From contig NZ_SPHY01000002.1 in assembly GCF_004796535.1 (NCBI RefSeq), positions 124,001 to 188,000 on the forward strand: a stretch of DNA of 64,000 bases. The letters run 5' to 3'. Within the stretch, counting starts at the first letter, position 1. Every line of letters starts with the position of its first letter. The notes under the pieces are model-generated. The model made no database searches. It was given only the letters and a program-made list of their open reading frames with translations, and was not told the DNA's origin. Source of the DNA: Sphingomonas flavalba. Lineage in GTDB: Bacteria; Pseudomonadota; Alphaproteobacteria; Sphingomonadales; Sphingomonadaceae. Shown piece after piece: positions 58,160-64,000 of the stretch. The translations under genes and the position numbers were made by a program.

Positions 58160-58321
58160 ATGTTCAAGGGTTATGAAATCGGCAAGACCGCATCCGTCCT
58201 GCTCTGCACCGTCCTGTTCAGTGCCACCTGCGTGCTGAGTGCGGTCGGCCCGGCTGGTGCCGCCGGCGCGGTGGCGGTCACCGCCGCCCATTCGTCCCCC
58301 GTCGTCGCGCCATTGGCATGA
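58160..58321 (+). CDS. 53-residue exported or membrane peptide, first gene of the psp operon
   Basis: ATG at 58160 with AAGGGAGA at good spacing, TGA at 58319-58321. The peptide has a short charged N-terminus (MFKGYEIGKT), a hydrophobic core (ASVLLCTVLFSATCVLSAV) and an AxA-like site (GPAGAAGA) followed by a short Ala/Val/Pro-rich tail. It is thus either a signal-peptide-bearing secreted peptide or a single-helix membrane peptide. It is directly downstream of the sigma-54 promoter and should be stress-induced with pspA. No family was recognised. Confidence 0.7.
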   Translation: MFKGYEIGKTASVLLCTVLFSATCVLSAVGPAGAAGAVAVTAAHSSPVVAPLA

Positions 58322-58440
58322 CGACACGCCCCGCCGGGATGAGCACGATGCCCCCCTCACGCGCGCTCATTCCGGCACCCCGCCTGCACAGGGTGGATAC
58401 CCCGCAACCCCAACCGCGTTTCAGTTTCAGGAGCCAACCG

Positions 58441-59118
58441 ATGGGAATCTTCTCGCGCACCCGTGATATCATCGCCGCCAACGTGACCGATCTGCTCGAT
58501 CGGGCGGAGGACCCGGCGAAGATGGTCCGCATGATCATCCTCGAAATGGAGGAGACGCTGGTCGAGGTCCGCGCCTCCGCCGCGCGAACGATCGCCGACC
58601 AGAAGGAAATGCGCCGCCACATCGCCAAGCTGGAGAAGCTCCAGGATAATTGGACCGAGAAGGCGGAACTCGCATTGTCGAAGGACCGCGAAGACCTTGC
58701 CAAGGCGGCGCTAGTCGAAAAGCAGAAGGCGCGCGACATGGCGGAGCAGCTGGAGACGGAGATCACCGTGCTCGACGATGCGCTGCGCGCGTCGGAAGCG
58801 GATATCGCTAAGCTTCAGGCCAAGCTGCGCGAGGCGCGCGCCCGCCAGAACGCGATCGTCACCCGCATGGAAAGCGCCCATAACCGGCTGAAGCTGCGCG
58901 AGGCCTATGCCGGGCCGAAGATCGACGAGGCGTTTAGCCGCTTCGAGCTGCTCGAGCGCCGCGCCGACCTGGCCGAGGGGCGCGCCGATGCTGCCGGTTT
59001 CGGCGCCGCGCCGAAGAGCCTGGAGGAGGAAATCTCCGAGCTGCGCTCCAACGACAAGGTCGAGGCAGAGCTGGCCGCGCTGAAGGCCAAGGCCGCCGGC
59101 CAGCCGCAGGAGGGCTGA
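58441..59118 (+). CDS. pspA: Phage shock protein A
   Basis: 225 residues from the ATG at 58441 (MGIFSRTRDI) with CAGGAGCC upstream; the open frame continues upstream but has no family similarity. The N-terminal amphipathic helix is followed by continuous coiled coil (EDPAKMVRMIILEMEETLVEVRA and beyond), as in PspA/IM30 ESCRT-III-like proteins. It binds stressed inner membranes and holds PspF inactive in the resting state. pspB starts 4 bp after its stop. Confidence 0.95.
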   Translation: MGIFSRTRDIIAANVTDLLDRAEDPAKMVRMIILEMEETLVEVRASAARTIADQKEMRRHIAKLEKLQDNWTEKAELALSKDREDLAKAALVEKQKARDMAEQLETEITVLDDALRASEADIAKLQAKLREARARQNAIVTRMESAHNRLKLREAYAGPKIDEAFSRFELLERRADLAEGRADAAGFGAAPKSLEEEISELRSNDKVEAELAALKAKAAGQPQEG

Positions 59119-59122
59119 TCCG

Positions 59123-59392
59123 ATGGAGGATATCCTCGTCCCGATCTTCGTCTGCGGCTTCCTGTTCGTGGCGATGCCCTGGCTGATCCTCCACTACGTG
59201 ACGCAGTGGAAAAAAGCCGGCGGCATCACCCGCGAGGACGAGCAGTTGCTCGACGAACTGCACGAAATGGCCCGCCGGCTCGATGAGCGGATGAACTCGA
59301 TCGAGCGGATCGTCGCCGCCGACAATCCCGGCATCGACCTCCGCCGGCCCGCGCCGGATTATCTCGAAACCAAGATCAGGGGAGACCTGTGA
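59123..59392 (+). CDS. pspB: Phage shock protein B
   Basis: 89 residues. An N-terminal membrane helix (about 4-26, ILVPIFVCGFLFVAMPWLILHY) is followed by a coiled-coil cytoplasmic part with LDELHEMARRLDERMNSIERI and VAADNP, equivalent to the E. coli PspB ERIQALESILDAEHP segment. With PspC it relays envelope stress to PspA. The tail is slightly longer than in E. coli. Overlaps pspC by one base. Confidence 0.93.
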   Translation: MEDILVPIFVCGFLFVAMPWLILHYVTQWKKAGGITREDEQLLDELHEMARRLDERMNSIERIVAADNPGIDLRRPAPDYLETKIRGDL

Positions 59393-59772
59393 TGAGCGCC
59401 AGCCGCACCAAATTCTATCTCGACAAGCAGAACGCCAAATGGCTGGGCGTGTGCGCCGGGATCGCCGACTATACCGGCATAGACGTGATGTGGGTGCGTA
59501 TCGGCACCGTGCTGCTGACCCTGATGGGCGGTTTCCCGTGGACGCTGCTCGCCTACTGGCTCGCCGCATGGATGGGCACGCCGAAGCCGCTCGGTCTCTA
59601 CAGCACGGCGGAGGACGAGAAGTTCTGGCAGGGCGTCCGCACCTCGCCGGCCCGCTCCACCCGCGACGTTCGCGCCCGCTTCCGCGACATCGACCGGCGG
59701 CTGGCCGACATGGAGCTGTTCTACACCAGCCGCAACAGCCGGCTCGCCGACGAGATCGACAGCCTGCGCTGA
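59392..59772 (+). CDS. pspC: Phage shock protein C
   Basis: 126 residues from the ATG at 59392; a GTG one codon earlier is also in frame. The PspC domain is clear (KWLGVCAGIADYTGIDVMWVRIGTVLL), with two hydrophobic segments. The C-terminal helical module IDRRLADMELFYTSRNSRLADEIDSLR corresponds to the E. coli PspC ending around LREMERYVTSDTFTLRS. It is part of the inner-membrane PspBC sensor. Confidence 0.94.
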   Translation: MSASRTKFYLDKQNAKWLGVCAGIADYTGIDVMWVRIGTVLLTLMGGFPWTLLAYWLAAWMGTPKPLGLYSTAEDEKFWQGVRTSPARSTRDVRARFRDIDRRLADMELFYTSRNSRLADEIDSLR

Positions 59773-59846
59773 TCGAACCGGCGCGGCCGTTCGTCGAAAC
59801 CGGATCGCCGCGGCCGGGCGGCGGCCAGCAAGAACAGGACGGAATC

Positions 59847-60188
59847 ATGGATCACAATCTCGCTGCCACGACCGTTATCCCAAACCTGCCCTGGATTATC
59901 GGCGGCGGCATGCTGATCGCGATGGCCGCGATCGCCGGCTGGGTATTCACCACCTGGCTGCGGGTCCGCAACGGCTATCCGCTGGAAAACAGCTGGGGCA
60001 AGGCGGTCTATCCGCGCAAGAATGACGAGACGGTCGAGCGCGTGCGCCTGCTGACCCAGGAGAATGCCCAACTCCGCGCCGAGTTGGGCGCGATCAAGGA
60101 TCGGCTCGCCAATGTCGAGCAGATCGTCACCGATAGCGCCCACAGCCTTGAGCATGAGATCGAGGCGTTGCGCGGCATCGCCAACTGA
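59847..60188 (+). CDS. Small membrane protein with PspB/PspC-like C-terminal module (1)
   Basis: 113 residues from the ATG at 59847 with AGGACGGA upstream. One membrane helix (about 15-38, LPWIIGGGMLIAMAAIAGWVF) is followed by a polar link and a coiled coil ending in IKDRLANVEQIVTDSAHSLE and HEIEALR. This ending aligns with the last 30 residues of PspC upstream. The family was not recognised by name. As fourth protein-coding gene after pspA on the same strand with short gaps, it is likely co-induced. Confidence 0.75.
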   Translation: MDHNLAATTVIPNLPWIIGGGMLIAMAAIAGWVFTTWLRVRNGYPLENSWGKAVYPRKNDETVERVRLLTQENAQLRAELGAIKDRLANVEQIVTDSAHSLEHEIEALRGIAN

Positions 60189-60214
60189 TCCGCGAACCGA
60201 CAGGGAGAAGAACC

Positions 60215-60463
60215 ATGAATCCGTTTGAAATGGTCGTGCTGATCGTCGCGATCACCGCCGTCGCCAGCGTGTTGCGCGCCAGATACGGCATCAGCCGAGC
60301 GCGCGGCGGCCGGCAGGAGATGGCCGTGCCGGACGTGGAGGCCGGCCGGATGCGCGACGAGATTCGCGCGTTGAAGGAGCGGGTCGCCGTGCTGGAACGG
60401 CTGGCGACCGACGACAGCAGCAGCCTGGAGCGCGAGATCGAACGCCTGCGCGACAAGGCCTGA
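60215..60463 (+). CDS. Small membrane protein with PspB/PspC-like C-terminal module (2)
   Basis: 82 residues. The N-terminal helix (about 5-20, EMVVLIVAITAVASVL) is followed by a charged region and the module IRALKERVAVLERLATDDSS plus SLEREIERLRDKA, almost the same pattern as in the preceding gene and PspC. Ribosome binding site GGGAGAAG precedes the ATG. Topology is probably N-out with a cytoplasmic coiled coil, as for PspB. Unknown function, but related in design to its neighbours. Confidence 0.75.
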   Translation: MNPFEMVVLIVAITAVASVLRARYGISRARGGRQEMAVPDVEAGRMRDEIRALKERVAVLERLATDDSSSLEREIERLRDKA

Positions 60464-60499
60464 ACCCGCAGCCCCGCATCACGAGAAAGGGACGCCAAG

Positions 60500-60733
60500 A
60501 TGAACGACCCCGTGATCATTGCCACCATCGCCGCCAGCAGCCTTGCCGCGTTGGCGCTGGTCGCCGTCGCCGCCCTGCGCGGCTGGCGCGGCTGGCTTGA
60601 GCTGAAGCGGATGGAGATCCAGCATCGCAACGATGCCGCCGCCCCGCCGACCGCCGGATCGCGCATCGAGATCGCCGACCTGAAGGAACGCATCCGCAAG
60701 CTGGAGGCGATCGCCGCCGGCGTCGACCTCTGA
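60500..60733 (+). CDS. Small membrane protein with PspB-like C-terminal module (3)
   Basis: 77 residues. The N-terminal helix (about 5-27, VIIATIAASSLAALALVAVAALRGW) is followed by a short linker and IADLKERIRKLEAIAAGVDL, which matches the first half of the module in the previous proteins and in PspB (RRLDERMNSIERIVA). A GAGAAAGGGA motif precedes the start. Last gene before a large stem-loop (60739-60797), so probably the end of the psp transcript. Confidence 0.72.
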   Translation: MNDPVIIATIAASSLAALALVAVAALRGWRGWLELKRMEIQHRNDAAAPPTAGSRIEIADLKERIRKLEAIAAGVDL

Positions 60734-60738
60734 CTACC

Positions 60739-60797
60739 CGCGCCGGAAAAGCGCATAGCCGACGACGAACGCTTGATAATATCGGCTGTCCGGCGCG
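60739..60797 (+). terminator. Large interrupted stem-loop after the psp cluster
   Basis: CGCGCCGGA (60739-60747) pairs perfectly with TCCGGCGCG (60789-60797), and inside AGCCGA (60757-60762) pairs with TCGGCT (60782-60787). It fills the 76-bp gap between the last small membrane protein gene and the YdeI-like gene. Either a terminator-like end of the psp operon or a leader structure of the next gene. A TTGATAATAT stretch in the loop could also be a -10 region. Confidence 0.35.
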
Positions 60798-60809
60798 AGA
60801 TAAACCAAG

Positions 60810-61433
60810 ATGATGATCACCGATATCGAGGATTATTTCACCCGGGGCTGCGGGCGGTGCGAGCTGTTCGACACCCCCGATTGTTCGACGCGGCGATGGA
60901 ACGCGGGCTTGAAGATGTTGCGGGAGATTTGTCGAAGCACGGGGCTGGACGAAACGGTGAAGTGGGCGCACCCGTGCTACCGGCACGCGAACCGCAATAT
61001 CGCCATCATCGGCGCCCTGCGTAATGACTTCCGCCTGAGCTTCATGAATGCGGCCCTGTTGAAGGACCCGCAAGGTGTACTCGAACGCCAGGGGCCGAAT
61101 ACCCGGCACGCCGACATGATCCGCTTCACGTCCGACGACGCCGTCGAGCGGATGGAGCCGGTCATCCGCTCCTATCTGAGCGAGGCGATGGATTACGCCG
61201 AAAAAGGCGTGAAGCCGCCCAAGGACGACAGCGAGCCCGATCTGCCGCGCGAATTGTCGGACGCCTTGGATGCCGACCCTGAACTGGCGGAAGCATTCTA
61301 CGCCCTGACGGTTGGGCGCCGGCGGAGCTACGCCATCGCCCTCAACGCCGCAAAGCAAGTGGAAACTCGCGTGAAGCGGATTGCCCGGTTTCGCGACAAA
61401 ATCATTGCCGGCAAGGGTGCGAAGGAGCGCTGA
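60810..61433 (+). CDS. YdeI/OmdA-like (DUF1801-type) protein
   Basis: 207 residues. The start pattern DYFTRGCGRCELFDTPDC and WNAGL, TVKWAHPCYR and the C-terminal FYALTVGRRRSYAIALNAAKQ-type helix with TRVKRI are typical of the YdeI group with a DUF1801-like core. Members are soluble, and the role is unclear; some were linked to antimicrobial-peptide tolerance through outer-membrane proteins. A cysteine pair C-x2-C near the N-terminus is conserved. Two ATGs in a row start the gene; the first is used. Confidence 0.82.
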   Translation: MMITDIEDYFTRGCGRCELFDTPDCSTRRWNAGLKMLREICRSTGLDETVKWAHPCYRHANRNIAIIGALRNDFRLSFMNAALLKDPQGVLERQGPNTRHADMIRFTSDDAVERMEPVIRSYLSEAMDYAEKGVKPPKDDSEPDLPRELSDALDADPELAEAFYALTVGRRRSYAIALNAAKQVETRVKRIARFRDKIIAGKGAKER

Positions 61434-61486
61434 CATCGCCATCGCCGGGGGTGACGGCGCCGCCGGCCAGCGCTAAACGCGCCGGC

Positions 61487-61891
61487 ATGACTACCCTGCC
61501 CGATGTGCTCGCCGACTACGAACTGCTCGAACCGGACGACCGTTACCGCCAGCTTATCGACCTCGGCCGCGCGCTGGAGCCAATGCCGGACCCGCTGAAG
61601 ACCGACGCGACGCTGGTGCGCGGCTGCTCGGCGGCGGTGTGGGTCTATCCGACCCGCCTTGCCGACGGGCGGCTGCATTTCCTGGCGGACAGCAACGCGG
61701 CGATCACCAAGGGCATCATCGCCCTCGTCCTGCTGACCGTGCAGGACCGCACGCCGGTGAAGATCGCTGCGACCGACATCGCCGCCGAACTCGCGCCGTT
61801 CGACCTGCGCAACCAGCTCAGCTCGAACCGGACGCAGGGCATTCCCAACATGATCACGCTGATCCAGGCGACGGCGAAGCGCTACCTCTGA
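61487..61891 (+). CDS. sufE: Cysteine desulfuration protein SufE
   Basis: 134 residues from the ATG at 61487 (MTTLPDVL); an earlier in-frame start at 61451 is less likely. The SufE fold shows YELLEPDDRYRQLIDLGRAL and the loop with active Cys in LVRGCSAAVWV. SufE takes sulfane sulfur from SufS for iron-sulfur cluster assembly. Its last 10 bp overlap the end of the opposing ferredoxin gene. Confidence 0.93.
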   Translation: MTTLPDVLADYELLEPDDRYRQLIDLGRALEPMPDPLKTDATLVRGCSAAVWVYPTRLADGRLHFLADSNAAITKGIIALVLLTVQDRTPVKIAATDIAAELAPFDLRNQLSSNRTQGIPNMITLIQATAKRYL

Positions 61892-62181
61892 TCGCCCGGT
61901 TCGGCGACAAGCGCGGCGATATCCGCGCCAGGCCCGATCAGCAGCCATTCGCCCGGCCGGCGCGTGTCGATCACCGTCACCGCGTCCTTCGGGCAAACGT
62001 CAAGGCAGCCGACCTCGACCACGCCCAGCCTGGCCTTGCGCCCCTCGCCGCCGATGGCTTTACGCAACGCCTTGGCGAGCCGCGTCTTGCCGCGCGGGCC
62101 GAAGCCGCCGCCCAGCCGCTTCGAGCATTTTCGACAGACCAGCAGCGCGCCCTGCCAGTCGGAACGGACCGCTGTCTTCAC
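61882..62181 (-). CDS. Thioredoxin-like [2Fe-2S] ferredoxin-domain protein
   Basis: 99 residues from a GTG overlapping the upstream J-domain gene stop (GTGA). Four cysteines fit the TRX-like ferredoxin family: CRKC near the N-terminus (LLVCRKCSKRLGG) and GCLDVCPKDAV further on. They likely bind a [2Fe-2S] cluster in the cytoplasm. The redox partner is unknown. It overlaps sufE by 10 bp tail to tail. Confidence 0.8.
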   Translation of the reverse strand: MKTAVRSDWQGALLVCRKCSKRLGGGFGPRGKTRLAKALRKAIGGEGRKARLGVVEVGCLDVCPKDAVTVIDTRRPGEWLLIGPGADIAALVAEPGDQR

Positions 62182-62714
62182 GCCGGTCGGCGCTCTTCTG
62201 CCCGACGCAACACTTCGTAGGCCGCCTGGATCGCCTGAAACCGCACCGCCGCCTCGGCATCGCCGGGACGGATATCGGGGTGATTCTCCTTGGCCAGCCG
62301 CCGCCAGGCGGCTTTCACCGCCTCGAAATCGGCATCCACCTCCAGATCAAGCGTGTCGAGCGCGCGCATCTCGTCGCGGGACCGGCTGCCGTCGCCCGGC
62401 CCGGCCCAACCGTGATGTGCGCTCTGCCGGTATCCGCCAGCGTCGCGCCGCTCGTCGGCCTCGCGCGCTGCCGCTTCCTCTGCACTCAGGCCCTGGAAAT
62501 AATCCCAGCCGGCATTGTACTCTGCAGCGTGGCGCTCGCAGAAATACCAGCGTTCGCGGCTGTTCGGCGCCTTGGGGGCCGGCCGGTCGCCCGGTTCGTC
62601 GCAACCGACCCTGTCGCATAGCCGCACTGTCGCTGCTTCGCGTTCGGAGCCATAGGCGCGCCAACGGGGGAAGCCCCAGTCGAGGGATCGGGTTGAGCGT
62701 GGAGAACGGGCCAT
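62178..62714 (-). CDS. J-domain protein with C-terminal DnaJ domain
   Basis: 178 residues from the ATG at 62714 (MARSPRSTRSLDWGFPRWRAYG). The N-terminal half has a cysteine pair (LCDRVGC) and ERWYFCERHAAEYNAGWDYF. The C-terminal quarter is a J domain with DFEAVKAAWRRLAKENHPD and the HPD motif, then AIQAAYEVLRR. It is the typical alphaproteobacterial DnaJ-like protein of unknown client and should stimulate an Hsp70. Coupled to the ferredoxin gene. Confidence 0.85.
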   Translation of the reverse strand: MARSPRSTRSLDWGFPRWRAYGSEREAATVRLCDRVGCDEPGDRPAPKAPNSRERWYFCERHAAEYNAGWDYFQGLSAEEAAAREADERRDAGGYRQSAHHGWAGPGDGSRSRDEMRALDTLDLEVDADFEAVKAAWRRLAKENHPDIRPGDAEAAVRFQAIQAAYEVLRRAEERRPA

Positions 62715-62772
62715 GACCCGCAAATAGGTGCCACGCCGCGTCGCGCAAGCCAAGGGCTGTGCCAACTCCCGG

Positions 62773-63570
62773 CTATCGCCCGAACGGCACTACCTTGTTG
62801 GCGCTGTCATGGCCGATATCGGCGCGCCCGAGGAATGGGATGCCGGAGATGCGACACCAATGCTCGGCGATCGCCACTTCGTCCATGCCGAAATCGACGT
62901 CGTTCTCTGGAATCTGGCTGCACCGGCCGAGCCGGATTCCGGCGACGCGGCGGATGCCGGGGTGGGCAGTGATCTGCGCCAGCGCCCGATCGATCCGGTA
63001 ATGATATTCGCTCACCTCCTCCAGCATCAGGACATGACCGTTCAGGTCCGGCTGCCAGGGCAGGCCGATCAGATGAGCGAGGATCGTGATGTTAAACGCC
63101 GCCTTACGGCCCGGAGACGCTTCGCACGCGCTCTCGCGACCGTCGACCAGCCAGTCGAGCGCGCGGTTGACCGCCGCGTCGCCGCCCCGCCGGTTCAGGT
63201 CCGCCGGCATCGGCCCGTGGGCGACCCGCCTATACCCTTCTGCATAGAGCGCGCCGAGCAGGGTGCCGGCGTCGCTATAGCCCATCCATTGCTTGTCGCC
63301 GGCGGCGCCGGACAGGCGGGGCAGCACCGCCTCGACGATCCGGCAGGCGCCATAGCCGCCGCGTGCGAACCAAACCGCGTCCAGATCCGGATCGTTGGCA
63401 TATTCGACCAGCGCGTCGGCCCGCGCCGCATCCGGCCCAGCGAAATGGCCGTGGGTCAGGTAGCATTGCGGGTGAATGCGCAATTCCGCCCTGCCGCCGG
63501 CCAGTTGATGGAGCCGCCTCGCCAGTTCCGGTGTGATCGGGCAACTGGGTGCCACAATTCCGATCCGCAT
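62773..63570 (-). CDS. ldcA: LD-carboxypeptidase (LdcA family, S66)
   Basis: 265 residues from the ATG at 63570 (MRIGIVAPSC); a longer frame to 63633 overlaps the divergent ligase gene. S66 features are ARGGYGACRIVE, nucleophile Ser in WMGYSDAGTLL, the Glu in LMLEEVSEYHYRID and a late GHDSANKVVPFG with the catalytic His. LdcA removes the terminal D-Ala from murein tetrapeptides in the cytoplasm, giving the tripeptide reused by Mpl. It is divergent from the Mur-ligase gene by 49 bp. Confidence 0.92.
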   Translation of the reverse strand: MRIGIVAPSCPITPELARRLHQLAGGRAELRIHPQCYLTHGHFAGPDAARADALVEYANDPDLDAVWFARGGYGACRIVEAVLPRLSGAAGDKQWMGYSDAGTLLGALYAEGYRRVAHGPMPADLNRRGGDAAVNRALDWLVDGRESACEASPGRKAAFNITILAHLIGLPWQPDLNGHVLMLEEVSEYHYRIDRALAQITAHPGIRRVAGIRLGRCSQIPENDVDFGMDEVAIAEHWCRISGIPFLGRADIGHDSANKVVPFGR

Positions 63571-63619
63571 CGCCGCTCCCGTGCTTGTCTGCTTCCGCGA
63601 AATCCGTGATAGCGCGGCG

Positions 63620-64000
63620 ATGAGCGCGCACAAATCCTACTTTTTCTGCGGTATCGGCGGCAGCGGTATGCTGCCCCTGGCACTGATCCTCAAGGCGGCC
63701 GGCCACCGGGTCTGCGGTTCGGACCGGGCGCTCGACCAGGGCCGCACCGCGCCGAAATTCGACTTTCTCCGCGCCCAGGGCATCGGCCTGTTCCCGCAGG
63801 ACGGCAGCGGCGTCACCGACGCCGGGCAGATCGTCGTCGCCTCGGCCGCGGTCGAGGATACGGTGCCCGATATTGCTCGCGCCGTCGCGCTCGGCTGCCC
63901 GCGCCTGTCCCGCGCCGCCCTGCTGTCCGAGCTGTTCAATGCCAGCCCGCAGGGCATCGCCGTCGGCGGTACCAGCGGCAAGTCGACGACGACCGGGATG
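63620..64000 (+). CDS. Mur ligase, Mpl/MurC-like (N-terminal part)
   Basis: The window ends inside this gene; 127 codons are present from the ATG at 63620. The Rossmann N-terminal domain is clear (SYFFCGIGGSGMLPLALIL) and the ATP-binding P-loop GGTSGKSTTTGM begins at about residue 116. Placement next to ldcA suggests Mpl (UDP-N-acetylmuramate:tripeptide ligase) of murein recycling; MurC is the alternative and would usually lie in the dcw cluster. The rest of the gene is needed to decide. Confidence 0.85.
   Translation, partial: MSAHKSYFFCGIGGSGMLPLALILKAAGHRVCGSDRALDQGRTAPKFDFLRAQGIGLFPQDGSGVTDAGQIVVASAAVEDTVPDIARAVALGCPRLSRAALLSELFNASPQGIAVGGTSGKSTTTGM

Overview
The window is high-GC chromosomal DNA (about two thirds G+C by eye) that is almost fully coding. 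It looks like an alphaproteobacterium of the order Sphingomonadales, probably Sphingomonas or a close relative. The main reasons are the gene order dusB-ntrB-ntrC-ntrY-ntrX-hfq-hflX, a fused IspDF, a pyruvate dehydrogenase E1-beta with its own lipoyl domain, a DUF4170 protein, and an Hfq made of two Sm repeats. I see no rRNA, CRISPR array, insertion sequence, prophage or plasmid module. This is mostly core genome. Both ends are cut inside genes: metG on the left, a Mur ligase on the right.

Layout. 1-3100 (+): metG tail, tatD, an MBL-fold hydrolase, a membrane-anchored retropepsin-like protease, mazG. 3186-12337 (-): the nitrogen-regulation operon dusB-ntrB-ntrC-ntrY-ntrX, then hfq (tandem) and hflX. 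12421-17345: ispDF and pncC (+), a COQ10/RatA-like protein and lipA (-), carbonic anhydrase, DoxX and an NYN-LOTUS protein (+). 17450-24769: ettA (-), a small lipoprotein (+), two tRNA genes (CAU and Pro-UGG), a WalW-type deacetylase with a degenerate sensor kinase (-), an Lrp/AsnC regulator (+) and a periplasmic TPR protein (-). 25080-31487: gyrA, a YhhN membrane protein, DUF488, trmFO, an EF-hand protein and a squalene/phytoene synthase-like protein. 31614-34791 (+): a TadG/TadE/TadE trio. 34819-38978 (-): eno, ftsB, pdhA, pdhB. 39109-41139 (+): a YqjD/YqjE-like membrane-protein cluster and DUF4170. 41174-50533 (mostly -): proS, a DMT transporter (+), a DPP IV-like peptidase, a GNAT protein, and the ffh-rpsP-rimM-trmD-rplS operon. 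50774-56148 (+): a GGDEF-EAL protein, dapF, mtaB, ftsY, yciB. 56208-60733: sodB and pspF (-), then a sigma-54-driven phage-shock operon (+). 60810-64000: a YdeI-like protein and sufE (+), a ferredoxin, a J-domain protein and an LD-carboxypeptidase (-), and the start of an Mpl/MurC-like ligase (+).

How the genes work together. Three sigma-54-type AAA+ activators (NtrC, NtrX, PspF) lie here; NtrX has lost the sigma-54 contact loop. The two targeting GTPases of the SRP route (Ffh, FtsY) and the S16-RimM-TrmD-L19 ribosome module are close together. LipA makes the lipoyl cofactor that the lipoyl domain of PdhB carries. LD-carboxypeptidase and the Mpl-like ligase are consecutive steps of murein recycling.

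The most interesting region is the phage-shock locus. PspF faces away from a GG-N10-GC promoter that drives a 53-residue exported peptide, pspA, pspB and pspC. Three further small one-helix membrane proteins follow, whose C-termini repeat the helical module seen at the ends of PspB and PspC. Other points of note are the tandem Hfq, an intrinsic-terminator-like hairpin in the ffh leader, the long acidic tail of ribosomal protein S16, and a eukaryote/archaeal-type ProRS beside a tRNA-Pro with bacterial acceptor identity.
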